Source: Heterobilharzia americana
Lineage: Eukaryota; Platyhelminthes; Trematoda; Strigeidida; Schistosomatidae
NCBI GenBank assembly: GCA_944470555.2
Contig: OX104134.1
Coordinates: 97,892,701-97,956,700 of the forward strand
Length of the DNA stretch: 64,000 nt
Direction: 5' to 3'
Part shown: in pieces, positions 20,491-31,517 of the stretch
Position numbering within the stretch: position 1 is the stretch's first letter
How the letters are laid out: the number at the start of each line of letters is the position of its first letter
The notes under the pieces: model-generated
What the model was told of the DNA's origin: nothing
What the model saw: the letters and a program-made list of their open reading frames with translations, nothing else
The model's database searches: none
Program-made: the position numbers and the translations under genes

Positions 20491-21074
20491 GGTAAGTCAT
20501 CATAGATAGCTTGGTATAAAACAAAACAGTAGTAGTTAAACAGCATGACCATTCATTGCAGCGGTTTGAAATATAGATAAACAAAGTCTTATATCTAATA
20601 TCGACCTATATATCCTTTGGATATCGATGTTTATTGATTTTATTTTTAAATGTTACTATGTTACATTAACGAGACTGAATTCAGTGAAGGAGTCATGGTA
20701 ATTGTTATGCATTTAAATACCTGAATCTGACAGTTATTTGCTTTGAATAATGTAAGACAATATTATTGTTTTTATTTGAATCTAAATTAGTATCAAATTT
20801 CTAAAAATAATCGATAAATCCGTTACCTACATAGAAATCAACTATTTGCCTTAATAACTAAATCTATGTATAAAATGTGAGAAAAATATTTTTTTTAATA
20901 AAATCTTAGCAACCCTTTAACAAGAGTCAATGAAATAAACATAAACTTATTCATTGGCACTTGTAATTACTCCTTGCTATACTGGATCGAATTGCTGGAC
21001 CTCCTTAGGCAGTATAAGCTCGTCAGTGGATGTGAAGATATTACCTTAATATTCATTATTTTGTAGTATTCTCA
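20491..21074. other. Very AT-rich stretch, SM-alpha-like piece at its end
   Basis: No gene. AATTACTCCTTGCTATACTG and CTCGTCAGTGGATG (20963-21045) are a short minus-strand SM-alpha-like remnant. Confidence 0.45.
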
Positions 21075-21240
21075 ATGTCTAACCTCGCCTGGTTAACTAG
21101 TTCACTAGCTTACTAGCCAGTCCGAATAAAGAGGGAAGGTTAAGCATACGGCTAGCAACCCTACCCCGGAAAACCAATCTAACTGCTAAAGAAAATATAA
21201 AGAATAAAATTAAACTTATTCCTCGCCGAAATCAGAGATC
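21075..21240 (+). mobile_element. 5'-only fragment F of the RTE leader
   Basis: The words CTAACCTCGCCTGGTTAACT, AAAGAGGGAAGGTTAAGC and GCTAGCAACCCTACCCCGG match the leader of copy A in order. The match stops at CGCCGAAATCAGAGA, before the endonuclease. LINE insertions normally lose the 5' end, so a piece keeping only the 5' end is unusual. Confidence 0.88.
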
Positions 21241-22484
21241 CACTTCTTTTGAAAAGTGTATCAGCTGTTACTTACTGATTCTTTTAGTTTCCCATAGCTA
21301 CGCTGGGTCGGACCTCTCTACCTCTGTAAGCAGATAAGCTCAAGTTGAACCAAACTGCTACACAATTTATACTTTTTGTAATGATGATAATAAAAAAATA
21401 GGAACAGCGAATGAATGATGATTTCAAAAGGTCAGTTGTTGACAGTAATTAAGTAATGATAACTGCTGTAGTTTACAAGATAAATAACTCTATGGGTCTT
21501 CCTTGTACAATTAAACTATGCAGATGACCAAGGCAAGAGAAAGAGGCTGAATACATTTCAACACAGAGTTGGCTTGAGCGTCTGGATCCTGATGGCATCG
21601 ACTGCATTTATAAGATGAATGCTTAAAGTATGGATTAAAGCAAAAGGAGTGGGATAAATAACTTTATATTCATTATGAATAAAAGCATAATGTCTAGTGT
21701 CAGCCAGTTGAGAGAGTGTACAGCTTCGTATTGATTTTTTCTGTTCTTCAAAGATGATATACAGAAATTTGACGGTTTTGCTGAACCATACTTTCAGTGT
21801 AACTGGTTCCACAGGAGCAGTTCATCTAATAAATAAGCATACGAGAAAGACAACCAGGGACTATGTCTTCGATTTACTAAGTCTTCATCAGTTAGTCGCC
21901 AAGTGTGCAGCATTCATTTACTGTTTTGAGTATACTGTTTTTATTGTATTTCCTTGAAGTCGTGTCGAAACTACACTTTTTATATTACCCCAAAAGTTTA
22001 GTTATAGTAGTAGCCGTTTCTTAGAAGCTGTTAGTACTCTGATTTTGTGTTCGATGAATTCACACTGCTCAACTAGAAACCTTGCTGGATATCTATTACC
22101 ATCGATTAGATGATGAATAATCTTAAGCTCCCCGTCGAAAGTATCATCTGAGCAGATAACATTTGCTCAGTGATCTAGGCATTCTACTATACCAGCTGAC
22201 TTTGCTGATCGAAATATACTGCCGTTTACTGTTCCATTCCAATTAAACATCTAAGAAATTGGTAAGATTGTTGAAATGGTTTCAGAACAGTAAAAAGGTT
22301 AAGATTTAGAGTCTCGAAATATGGACGTATATATTTCCAATAGTTAGTTAGTTTAAATGGATACAACTATTTTCTCGACTGTTGCCAACTTGTCTCTCAG
22401 TACAGTTTCTCACTCAGTATCTTATTCTGAGCAATATATTGTTTGTTTTTGAAAAAATCTTTATTGATACTGCGTGATCATTGG
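21241..22484. other. Stretch without a recognised gene
   Basis: CCCATAGCTACGCTGGGTCG near 21290 resembles the SM-alpha 3' half. Otherwise nothing assigned. Confidence 0.4.
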
Positions 22485-22575
22485 AGGTGAAATGAAAATT
22501 TGGCCTGCTGCCGGATTCGAACCAGTGACCACTGGGTTTCTGGACCATTTGTATAAGGTCCACAGGTGCTATAGC
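22485..22575 (-). mobile_element. Family 3 SINE-like fragment
   Basis: On the minus strand a perfect B box GGTTCGAATCC (within GTCACTGGTTCGAATCCGG) followed by CAGGCCAAATTTTCATTTCA. The A box side is diverged. Confidence 0.65.
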
Positions 22576-23549
22576 CTAATTGCTCATAGGAATAGTCTAA
22601 TGAATCAACATGATTCAAAACGTTGAAGCACACAGACTACTTCCTGTTCAGTTCAGCCTGATCTTTAGCTTTCAGTCCATTATTTTGACCCCAACAGTTC
22701 GCATAACTGCCACAGTGCTCTTAACTTGCGTCAATCCGTAAGCCAAAGTGTTCATTAGCTGATCGCATAAACTGACTTTCAGTCCTAATTAACTGGCATT
22801 ACTGGTCACCATCACCTGCTAGGAATTTCATCGTAAGCTATCAGAGACCACAGATCATTCGATCACCGTCATCACCATTCAAGTTTGTAATATTTTTCAT
22901 AATAATCAGATTAAAAAACCGACAGTTTTGTATGATTGATAATATTTTTTATTTATTTTGATAACTCAACTTATTTAACAACCAAATTTACGCTTGATAT
23001 TTATCAACCACTCCACCAGGGTTACTGGACTATTTGTCACCAGAGGTATAAGGAGTTAGTTTTCAGACAAAATATGCACACATTCCAGTGCTTCCTATTC
23101 CTTTTTTGTCAGACAGTTAGTTGCATTTGTAAAATAATGTTATGACTGAGTCAAAACTGAGACAAAAAGAAAAAAAAGATCATTCAACTAGCAAAGGTTA
23201 CATAACATAAATACTTGATAATGCGCTTGCATAACCGATATGTTTACCTCTCTATCTATTCTACACGTGGGTGTGCGTGTGTGTGTGTGAACAGCAGCGG
23301 TTATCGTGAGTGCATATATCTACCCTGCACTAGGTTACTAACCCAGTAACAGGTTGGTGTTATACTAAGTATATCAGATACCCTTCCATTTCACAGTGTA
23401 CACATAAATGCATTTGTGGAAGCCTGTGAACAACATCAACAGTTAGACATATAATTATTTGCTGTTTAATAAATCGAATGAAGAAACATACTGTGTTCAT
23501 GGAGTTGAATACTTGACCATAGTTTATACCAGAAAAATGAGACTGGACA

Positions 23550-23550
<1 letters not shown>
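22576..23550. other. AT-rich stretch with a short GT run
   Basis: A GTGTGCGTGTGTGTGTGTG run lies at 23270-23289. No gene recognised. Confidence 0.45.

Positions 23551-23632
<82 letters not shown>
23551..23632. repeat. TA dinucleotide microsatellite
   Basis: About 40 TA units. The Ile-Tyr frames on both strands are repeat translations. Confidence 0.98.
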
Positions 23633-23633
<1 letters not shown>

Positions 23634-24282
23634 CAAAATTTTCAGACAGATCTAAATGACAGACCAGGGACTTTGTTATGCTAGCAATTTTCCCTTGTAT
23701 ATCTTTCTGTCTAGGTGTTTCTGTTACAGACACACGCTAGACAACAGTATTTATTGTTTAAGGCAGAGATGCTGTGTGCGTGTGCGTATTCGTCTAATCT
23801 GAAGCTATTTTCAAACTGCACACACTTGCTGTCTGAGTATAACTGTAGGCATATAGTGGCTTGTTATGCAACTGGTATTCAGAATAAAGGCTAGCTAGCT
23901 ACCGAGTGTTGATAAACATTAGATTGCATCGTCGTTAATTAGCTGAATTCATCCAGTCTGGAAATGAAACTTCAACTTCTTGCCGACAAATTATCCAGAA
24001 TTTGGTTCCCTGATTATAGCATCTACACTTGTTGTATATTTTTTGCTCATGTCAAATCTTGAATCTCCCTATCACATAGTTTACCAACTAGTTAGCCTAG
24101 TTTTGTATGTTTCATTGAAAATCTAGCCTTACTTTATTCAGTCCTTTTTCTTTGATGGGACCGCTTTTATCGCCTTCTCTGTTAAACAGTTATTATCGCC
24201 TTTCCATTTTCTAAAAATTTCTTTTGTAGGTGTGGCAAACTATTCCTTCGGTACGGTCAGAGTTGACGAAAGAGGGAGGTCA
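23633..24282. other. Stretch without a recognised gene
   Basis: No motif-bearing frame; no assigned repeat. Confidence 0.4.
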
Positions 24283-24560
24283 GTCGCACCCCGAATAGTT
24301 CAACGGTAACGTTGCTAGCTACAATCCTAGGTGGCCGAAATTTGAATCCCAGAGGGGACATCAGTTCCCTCAACGTCAGAGATACGCCTTACTGACGAAT
24401 GCCAACAAGCATGAAACCTAGGTCCAGTCTTCCTACCTATTACCTCTAACTAACTAACACCCATCAAAATGCACCGCTAGGCTAAGCCTCCCAGCTTGGT
24501 GGCCACATTGCAATAATGATCGATGGAATTCGGTATGCACTCAGGGCTAGATACTATGAG
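24283..24560 (+). mobile_element. Family 4 SINE-like repeat with hammerhead-like motif, longest copy
   Basis: Order: A-box-like CCGAATAGTTCAACGGTAAC, B-box-like AATTTGAATCCCAGAGGGG, TCAGTTCCCTCAACGTCAG, the ribozyme-like motif (24392-24424), CTCTAACTAACTAACACCC, then the tail AGCTTGGTGGCCACATTGCA and GATCGATGGAATTCGG. The tail is shared with 6.4 kb and 45.4 kb. The repeat is about 280 bp and has no coding capacity. Confidence 0.72.
24386..24430 (+). ncRNA. Candidate hammerhead ribozyme of family 4
   Basis: All core bases are present: CTGACGA (24392-24398), GAA (24413-24415), triplet GTC with the cut after 24424. Stem II is a perfect ATGC/GCAT with loop CAACAA. Stem III is ACCTAGGT, a perfect palindrome. 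Stem I is weak (only two of four pairs). The motif is homologous in place to the 6.6 kb copy. Self-cleavage is not shown. Confidence 0.55.
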
Positions 24561-25024
24561 ATTATTTGCCCTCCAGTGATCAATTAATGTATTGCAGTTA
24601 TGTTCATATCACAGCATACCTCAGTATTCGTGTATTGAAATTATGAGGTGCGCCACTTCTGGTCTCTTGCTTTATTCTATTCAAATCTTCAAACTGATAA
24701 TGTCCAACAGATTTCAGGAGTTTGTGGACTATTTTGTGAATATATTGAACGGATAATTATCGACTTTCATTTTATCACCTTCAATGGCAATTTCGCTGAG
24801 GTGACAGTCAAGTACATTGAACCATGAGATTTTTTAGCAATTTTTAAATAAAACGCAATAACTTACGAGATATCTCAAATAAAATCTGAAGATTTTAACT
24901 TCTCGGAGGTGATTTTCAATATTAGCATGTAGTGAATCACATTTCTCCCTCGCTTACTAAGGCTATCCATCCTTACCAAGTGCTAAGTTAACCTTCGATA
25001 GAATTTGTAATTCACCAACCTAAT
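24561..25024. other. Stretch without a recognised gene
   Basis: No assigned content. Confidence 0.4.
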
Positions 25025-25280
25025 TGATAACGCTTCAACTTTTGAAAGTGATGTCTGGCGCGTTCAAATTTCATTGGAAGTACCATCATTTCTGGGATGC
25101 AGGTACATCCACTTGACGAGTCCCAGGTAGAGTAAAACACTTATGTTGAATTCTACTGTTAGCCACCAGTAACCAGGACATTTATGATCAATCATTAAAC
25201 AATATCGAGGCATCTGCATATAAGCGCATATGCCAACAGGGGGTGATCGATTTGGTGCAAGATAACACTCAACAAGAAAA
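25025..25280 (+). mobile_element. SM-alpha-like element with 3' half
   Basis: A decayed hammerhead at 25106-25152 (ATCC, TTGACGAG, AGGTA loop, AGTAAAAC, CTGTTAGCCACC tail) is followed by the 3' half ATCGAGGCATCTGCATATAA and ATATGCCAACAGGGGGTGAT. G12 is lost and stem I does not close. Confidence 0.72.
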
Positions 25281-25440
25281 ATATGAGAATCGATATGATT
25301 GTTTCTCCATAAAAATGTTTGGGTAGACATAAGCTTTACATATACTTTACAGGAATACACGTTTCATTACCGTTTGATGGGCTCGTCTATTTTTCTGTTC
25401 TCATCAGTGTAACATACTATTTATCGCATGATTCTGTGGG

Positions 25441-25570
25441 TGACTTAAAGACCACTCTAGCTACAATTGAAATAACCAGTCAGACTTTTTTTAAATCTGA
25501 CTTCCCAGATGAGATGAAGAAACCCAATTGGTTATTTCTATCGTTGCTAGAGTGGCCTTTAAAGTGAAAG
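25441..25570. mobile_element. Inverted-repeat (MITE-like) element, family with CCACTCTAGC arms
   Basis: The left arm starts TTAAAGACCACTCTAGC and includes GAAATAACCA. The right arm is its reverse complement: TGGTTATTTCTATCG then GCTAGAGTGGCCTTTAAAG. Arms are about 45-50 bases around a short centre. Related elements lie at 35.64-35.78, 40.90-41.03 and 44.87-45.0 kb, with a half at 56.85 kb. No coding capacity. Confidence 0.82.
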
Positions 25571-25805
25571 CTGTTCTAACTACTCATCGATTACATATCC
25601 CGAAGAACACAATGTTGTTGTATTTACCATCTAGTGCTACAAATCTTATCCACGTTGATTAAACTATTTGAGAGATCGTGAAATTAGTAGATTGAGCGTT
25701 ATGTGTGCAAGCGGATGGTGATTTAGTCCAGGGCTTTATTAACTAAGTGATTACAGCCAGGAACTGATTCTGTCTATATTTCACTTCATTTATAGAAATC
25801 TTTCC

Positions 25806-25916
25806 CCAGATCACTCTGATATGACTGAAAGATACTACTACTGGACAGCTTGAGTAGTTAGAAACCACCAGACTGGTCTGTAGCATTTCGCCAGTCAGAT
25901 GAGAGTGATCTGAAAC
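25806..25916. mobile_element. Second inverted-repeat element, CAGATCACTCT arms
   Basis: CAGATCACTCTGATATGACT on the left faces AGTCAGATGAGAGTGATCTG on the right, with about 70 bases between that include ACTACTACTGGACAGCTTG. That inner word recurs at 26189-26210 (ACTACTACTGGACGATTTG), a diverged half copy. Confidence 0.75.
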
Positions 25917-26073
25917 ACCGGATGGTCATTTCACTCGTTAGGGAACCAGCTAATCAGAGGTGTACCCTGACAGATTCTGCGTACCTAACTTGCATGGATC
26001 AGTATGCCTAAAAGAGAATGAACAATTTGCATATGATTTACGAATTGCAAAGTCCACGTCAGAATTTGTCACA

Positions 26074-26135
26074 GCTGAGTGGTTTTTCAACTGTCGAACT
26101 GTAGTATCAACAAGGTTTACGCTTAAAAACCACTC
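26074..26135. repeat. Small inverted repeat
   Basis: GAGTGGTTTTT (26079) and AAAAACCACTC (about 26125) are perfect reverse complements about 35 bases apart. Confidence 0.7.
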
Positions 26136-26245
26136 AAATGAGATCACAAGGTGCGAAATCTGACACAAGTGTCATAAAATAGCGAAAAATACTACTACTG
26201 GACGATTTGTATAGTTGCAAACCATTTGGATTGATCTCTAGTAAA

Positions 26246-27414
26246 AACTGGCTGAACAGCTATTGTGAAGATGATGACGACAAGTAGACATTTGTTTACC
26301 ACTCATTCACGTGATAGGTGGATAAACTGACACTGAACAGACAAAGAGACGAAAGTCAACAAGAACTGACAAATTTGACGTTAAGTACAATACGTTGAAT
26401 ATTACCATCATATAGGAATATCAACATCTTGCTCACAAGCATTGGAGTGAATGAACAACATGAGGAACACGTAAAGAAGAAGTAAGGGCATGAATCATCC
26501 ACTCTTAGTGTTGCTATCAATACCACATTGTTAATATTTTTGTTATTGTAGTCTAAGTGTTTGTTGAACACACTGCCCTTCTATAAGACAAGTAATCAGT
26601 GCATCAACTGATACTAACCATAGCAAAGGAGACGCTTTCACATCACTTGTGTGAAAGGGAAAGAGATGGGGAGGAGAGAGAGAAAGAGAAAACAAAACCG
26701 ATAGCAACAGCAGCAATAATCTATTTAATTTATGTATCATATTGTTATGATGGGTATCTGATTACTATGTTACTAGATTGCCGTTGTCTTCGTTGTTTTG
26801 CATACTTTGTTCATTCTTTGAATGTTTCTAACTTCTCTCTTTCTCTCTCTCTTTGCTTCTCATTATTTGTGTTTTCATTTATAGACCTATTTTCATCAAT
26901 ACATACATGTATTTGCGTAGAATCGTTGGAAAACAACAGGCGTACACTTTGACCGATGGGTCTATTTATTTTTAATCTTAACAAAAACTACTTATTTTCA
27001 CGTGTGTAGATGTACAACCTACCGTGCATGAATGTCTCTATGTGTGTAGTAACATGAGTAATGAGGCATACATCTTCAATGAAATTACTAAACAGTTGTC
27101 TACTCTGTGCATGCACAATAATGAGAAGAATTATCACAAATGAAAACACATCAGTACTATTGAAGAACACTTGTGTGTATTGCCAATATGCAATAAGTAT
27201 ATGTATTGGGTCTGTGAATTTTGTTTACATTTCACTGAAGAAGGAGTCTATATATTGAAAAACAAAAGTGACCTTGAGGATAGCAGCTTGCTTTTAGCTG
27301 GGTTACTCGACATCCTACTGTTTGGACAAAAGTTCAGCTGATGCATATATAGACATATGTGTATGTACATAAACATTAATCTGCATTCTTTTCTTGATGC
27401 TAAAGCTAGTACAT
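26246..27414. other. AT-rich stretch with CT/GA-rich runs
   Basis: A purine-rich run lies at 26655-26690 and a CT-rich run at 26836-26860. A 117-codon frame (26599-26952) shows no recognised domain and crosses both runs; not called a gene. Confidence 0.4.
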
Positions 27415-27551
27415 CTCCGTCTTTGATTGGATCGAACTGATAGGCCACTATTGGCATAAACGCCTCTGTTTGTATGCCTCGGTATTGCTGGTATTTTCAT
27501 ATTTGATGTTAATGATGAATAGGGACTAGCAGTGGGATCCAGGATTTGCGT
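27415..27551 (-). mobile_element. SM-alpha-like fragment, minus strand
   Basis: On the minus strand: AACGCAAATCCTGGATCCCA then CTGCTAGTC (the end of the hammerhead and its tail), followed by the 3' half (GAGGCATACAAACAGAGG, ATCAGTTCGATCCAATC). It stops inside the ribozyme where the plus-strand copy begins. Confidence 0.68.
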
Positions 27552-27725
27552 TTAGTGGCTATCGTCACTTCGTGGTTTAATGGATAACGCTTTGATGTTT
27601 GAAGCGATTCGCCCTTGCTTCGAGTCCGAGTGTTAACAACATCAGTCACTAGGAGGCAGATGCTTCTAGCTGACCAGTCCTAAATAGAACGAAGCGAGCA
27701 TCCTAGATTCCACTGCTTGCAAGTA
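27552..27725 (+). mobile_element. SM-alpha-like element
   Basis: The head reads CGTGGTTTAATGGATAACGC with B box remnant GCTTCGAGTCCGAGTG, then AACAACATCAGTCACTAGG, the ribozyme and the tail TTCCACTGCTTGCAAG. It abuts the minus-strand fragment head to head. Confidence 0.8.
27664..27708 (+). ncRNA. Hammerhead ribozyme domain (SM-alpha type), inactive
   Basis: CTGACCAG carries G8 to C. GAAGC replaces GAAAC, so A15.1 is lost. The triplet is ATC. Stem I CTAG/CTAG is intact. Confidence 0.7.
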
Positions 27726-28854
27726 ATCTGCATTGATTGAGAGAAGTTTCTGAAAATATTTCTACATTCTTTGTTATCTGTAAATTGTTCATAATATGAT
27801 CATCGAATTACTATCTAAAGAAGGGGTCAGTAAACCCATTGAAGTAGCGAACTTTCCAGTTCACTCTTCTCGATGTGGTTAGGTTTGTGAAGCAAGGCAG
27901 GTTTTACAGAGAAGATAGGGAATAAAACCGAAAGGATAATCTGGTTGGCTACGCGATCAGAAGTTCGGTGGCTCGTACTTTTCCACAATCTTGGTTGTTT
28001 TAGTTTCAGATATGGATCTTTTAAATAAGAACCAACTCCGATAATCCAAGGTAATCTAGTCAGCCAACCTGTAAGTTATAAGTCACAGTTACTAATGAAT
28101 TACCGCAACTCTAGGTATACGCATACTCTCTTCAAGAGATTAAAAGAAGCGGTGAAATTCAGGTGATTATCTTTGCCATGTCAGATACCACTTAGCTAAA
28201 TAACTATGGTTAGATTTGTTAGTTCAATTAAACAATTTTGTCACTCTTTTTGACTTACTATTCAGTGTAATGAATAGTATGGAAAATTTTCTCTTTAGAT
28301 CATCCACTATTTGGTGTTCTTCTGATGGCTACCTGTTTATGTAGTCAAGGTAACTGCTTTTGTTTCTATTTATCTATCGGTTTTGTCCGAGATAGAAATT
28401 AACTTTTTGGTTGTTACCACCCAATATAAATGTACTGATGTAACGTGTTAGGTGATAACATATAATTCAGGAATGCCAGTTTCGAGGATGAAGAATATTC
28501 CTGAATAGTAGTCTATTTAATGTACTTCTGCGTACTATCTTCTTTATTGTGAGTAGGTGAAGGAATGAACATAAGTAGAAAAAGCGTTGTATGAACAACA
28601 TACGATTTTGTATACTCTCTTACTGTTCCTCATTTTGAATAAACTATTGCGTATCAGTTAGTGTCAGTGTGAATTTTTAGATCCAATGACTGTACAACTG
28701 CTGCTGTTGGGATGATAGTAGATGCTTTTTTCACTGCATGAAATACTTTATTAAACTATGAATTGGTAAAGACTGTCATTAAACTATCTCACCTGTTTTG
28801 CCAACTCTTTTAATCAAACTATATGTTTGCATTCTCATATTGATTTTACGCTAC
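27726..28854. other. AT-rich stretch without a recognised gene
   Basis: A nine-base palindrome arm pair TACTATTCA/TGAATAGTA lies at about 28258-28281. No coding sequence supported. Confidence 0.4.
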
Positions 28855-29000
28855 TATTCATCATGAACTGACACCAGTTGAAGAACCATTGAAAATCTGG
28901 GAGCACTGGACAAGTGTTTCGTCCTCGTTTGAGATTCATTAGCAATGCGCACTTAAGACCCCATGAGGGATAGAGCTCAGGGAAGAAGGATCGCTAGGAG
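28855..29000 (-). mobile_element. Family 2 SINE-like repeat with hammerhead-like motif
   Basis: On the minus strand: B-box remnant GAGCTCTATCCCTCATGGGG, then CTAATGAATCTC, loop AAACGA, GGACGAAAC, ACTTGTCCAGTGCTCCCAG and the tail CAACTGGTGTCAGTTCATGA. The second core motif, the triplet GTC and CAGTG are intact. G5 is replaced by A. Confidence 0.7.
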
Positions 29001-29099
29001 AGCATCCTGCAATTTATTACAACGTTTCCCTGTTCTTTTAGTTCAGCTTGGATTCGGCTGGGATGGGAAGATCTAAGTGGGTGTTCGTTGTGACTATTA

Positions 29100-29300
29100 T
29101 GAACTGACAGTTGTGTCGTGGATTCATATGACAGATGGATAAAACTCTTGATGATTGTAATGAAGTTAAGAATTCGTCAGCAGCTGAATCTCGTAGCTTA
29201 GCTATTAGAGCGCCAGCTCGATAATCCGGTGGCTACTGGTACTAACCCTGTAGCAACTCAGACTTTCGTTTCACGTTTAATCACCACTGAGTATCAACAA
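29100..29300 (+). mobile_element. Family 3 SINE-like repeat
   Basis: CGTGGATTCATATGACAG and GATGATTGTAATGAAGTTAA precede the tRNA-like head TCGTAGCTTAGCTATTAGAG; the B box is decayed. AATCACCACTGAGTATCAAC closes it, as in the other copies. Confidence 0.65.
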
Positions 29301-31380
29301 AACCAAATCAAGTAACTAAGCGAGTGGGTGAATTGTGCATACCTCATATGGCAAATATGCGCAAAGTTAATATCATGTGAGGTGTTAGCGTTGGAGATGA
29401 TTTACAAAAATCACGTGATGCAATAAAACTGCTACTGGTGGGAATATGAAATACTGTGCATAACTTTCTCTAACCATTCAACATCTGAATATTATTATTG
29501 CTACCTTGTCTAGAATTTTCATTCTATCACTGCATAGATAATTAATCTTCGACTAGTCTTAACAACTTCGTCGATATCAGTCAACCTAAATCTTCATTAC
29601 CTTCCATATACTTTGTATAACGTTTTTCTCATAAACATTATGCTCGATGGATTGTGGAGCAGCTGAGGAGACTCCACAGAATACATGGATGCTAATTCCT
29701 GTACTATTGTTCTTCTAGCTTTATTCTAATTCCTGATTAACTGACCTCCCTAATGTCTAGTAAATTCATTGGCGTTCAATGGCTTTTTTGTACGGTCTCA
29801 GTAGTGGGCAGTGGTGAACCAGTGGGGGTATTCAACGATAACATCACAACGGAGTAGTCCAAGTAGGGTGAATATATATAGTCACTTTTCACTGAGATCA
29901 ATCCTATTGAGGAGGCTTCATACCTACAGTTTTAATCATTCCTATGTTTTTAGAGAAGACTGGTGAACTGAAATGTCACACATCATGTCAAACGGATAAA
30001 AATGAGATCATGGAATTCGCTACTGAAAAGCTTCTTTTTTAAACACTTGGAAACTTTAGGCACATTCGTACTGTAGGGGATGAGTCACACCATTTGTGTG
30101 ATGGCCAATGACATTTACTACCTGGCTATCAAACCTCGGTAGGTTCATCGAGGTTAGAACCCGCGACCCACTGGTTGGATGTTAATTTCCTAAAACAATA
30201 AGCCACAGCTTCATTCTGCTTCCTATTTCCAGTTAGCGGTAAAAACATGGGGACTTCTCGATATTCGATGCCATCCAATATCAATCTGGGATGTCGCTAT
30301 CGGAAACGGTTAAAAACAATAGATCCATGCTAATTCTTTTACTGTTGTCCTTCTGGCTTTATTCAGTTTCGTGAAACGGAAGAATTGTATGCAGTATGTG
30401 ATTTTTCATTAGCGGAGAACATCTTTATAATTAAAATATTTAGTGATATTCACTGGAATGAACCGTGACTTGACTTAAATTTGTAAACATGGGTCACTGT
30501 ATAGCGACTTAGTGGATGAACAACAGATAACTTACTTGCATTCATATCTGTTGGTCTTCAGTTAGATCTTGTGTACATATGATTGCAAACTTCAGCTCTT
30601 TTACCTTTGTTAAGTTCGATAAGAAACCACTTTGATCTCTGTATGAACATAATTGTAATTCAGTTCATTTTCAGTACTCAGTTCCCAAGTATCATGTTCA
30701 AAAGCTGCAATTATGTCTGTCTATGATAACGTGACTCAGAATTTCCACTTTGCTTTATTTACAACTTTTTTCATGACTCCGGTTTGAAGTGTATCAATCA
30801 TGACTGATAGTTTGATTCTCTTTACAGCTCCTTCTGAGTGAGATTATCCACTAATCCTAATCGTATATCGGTGTTTTGAATAGGTTCTTTAACTGGATGT
30901 GGTGTCGAAATAAACATTGTTGAATACTTGGTGACAATTTTCTATTCAGCTTCTGTTGTCATACTAGAAATAAAATTAACAGTAAAGAAATGCCTGAGGC
31001 TTTGTAATTTACTGCTGAGTATTGACTTAACTATGCTGCTGCGATCAGCCTTTACAAATCAAATAAATTCAACAGGGAATACTTCAGATAACTTGTATTG
31101 CAAGCTAACATCACCTTCAAAAACAACAGGAATGAGGTGTTCACTTTCATCAGCAAAGAAATGAACACTAGCCTTATCCAACCAATCAGTTTCTGGTGTC
31201 TACTAGCTTAAAGTTGCTATTTTTAAAAGTTGTTTTAATCTTTGTTATATCTTCTCATAATTTTGTTGAGTTCATTTAACGTTTTTCCTATGTTTCGAGT
31301 TCGGAATTTTTCGTGATTGACCTCATTCATTATTAGGCATAAAGTTCTTATTCATTTTTGAGATGAATGGGGAATTTTAA
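29301..31380. other. Stretch with weak repeat pieces, no gene
   Basis: ATGCTAATTCCTGTACTATT (29690) and ATGCTAATTCTTTTACTGTT (30327) begin two related ~45-base segments. A minus-strand tRNA-like head with B-box-like GGTTCTAACCTCG lies near 30150. The 78-codon frame at 30928-31164 has no motif. Confidence 0.4.
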
Positions 31381-31517
31381 TTTAGAGGTAGTATTCATCA
31401 TGAACTGACATGGGACTCCTCAGCAGTCCCATACTAGGGCTAAACAGCTGTCCAGTGCTCCCAGATTTTCAATGATTCCCCCACTGATGTCAGTCCATGA
31501 TGAATACTACCTCTAAA
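31381..31517. mobile_element. Palindromic element built on a family 2 repeat
   Basis: Terminal arms 31381-31410 and 31488-31517 are 30-base inverted repeats with one mismatch (starting TTTAGAGGTAGTATTCATCA). Inside lie GGGACTCCTCAGCAGTCCC, itself a hairpin, and ATACTAGGGCTAAACAGCTG-TCCAGTGCTCCCAG, which is family 2 sequence. The left arm is the reverse complement of the family 2 tail, and the inner hairpin contains CTGCTGAGGAG on the minus strand. The structure suggests a folded or template-switched family 2 copy. Confidence 0.82.

Noticed and set aside
23459..23733. Frames with Ile-Tyr repeats
   Set aside because: TA microsatellite translation.
26599..26952. 117-codon frame, candidate small membrane protein
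   Set aside because: Crosses purine-rich and CT-rich simple sequence; no motif or signal supports a gene.
29640..29720. Possible further hammerhead (CTGAGGAG at about 29661)
   Set aside because: No GAAAC with pairing stem II follows, and no family 2 flanks are present.
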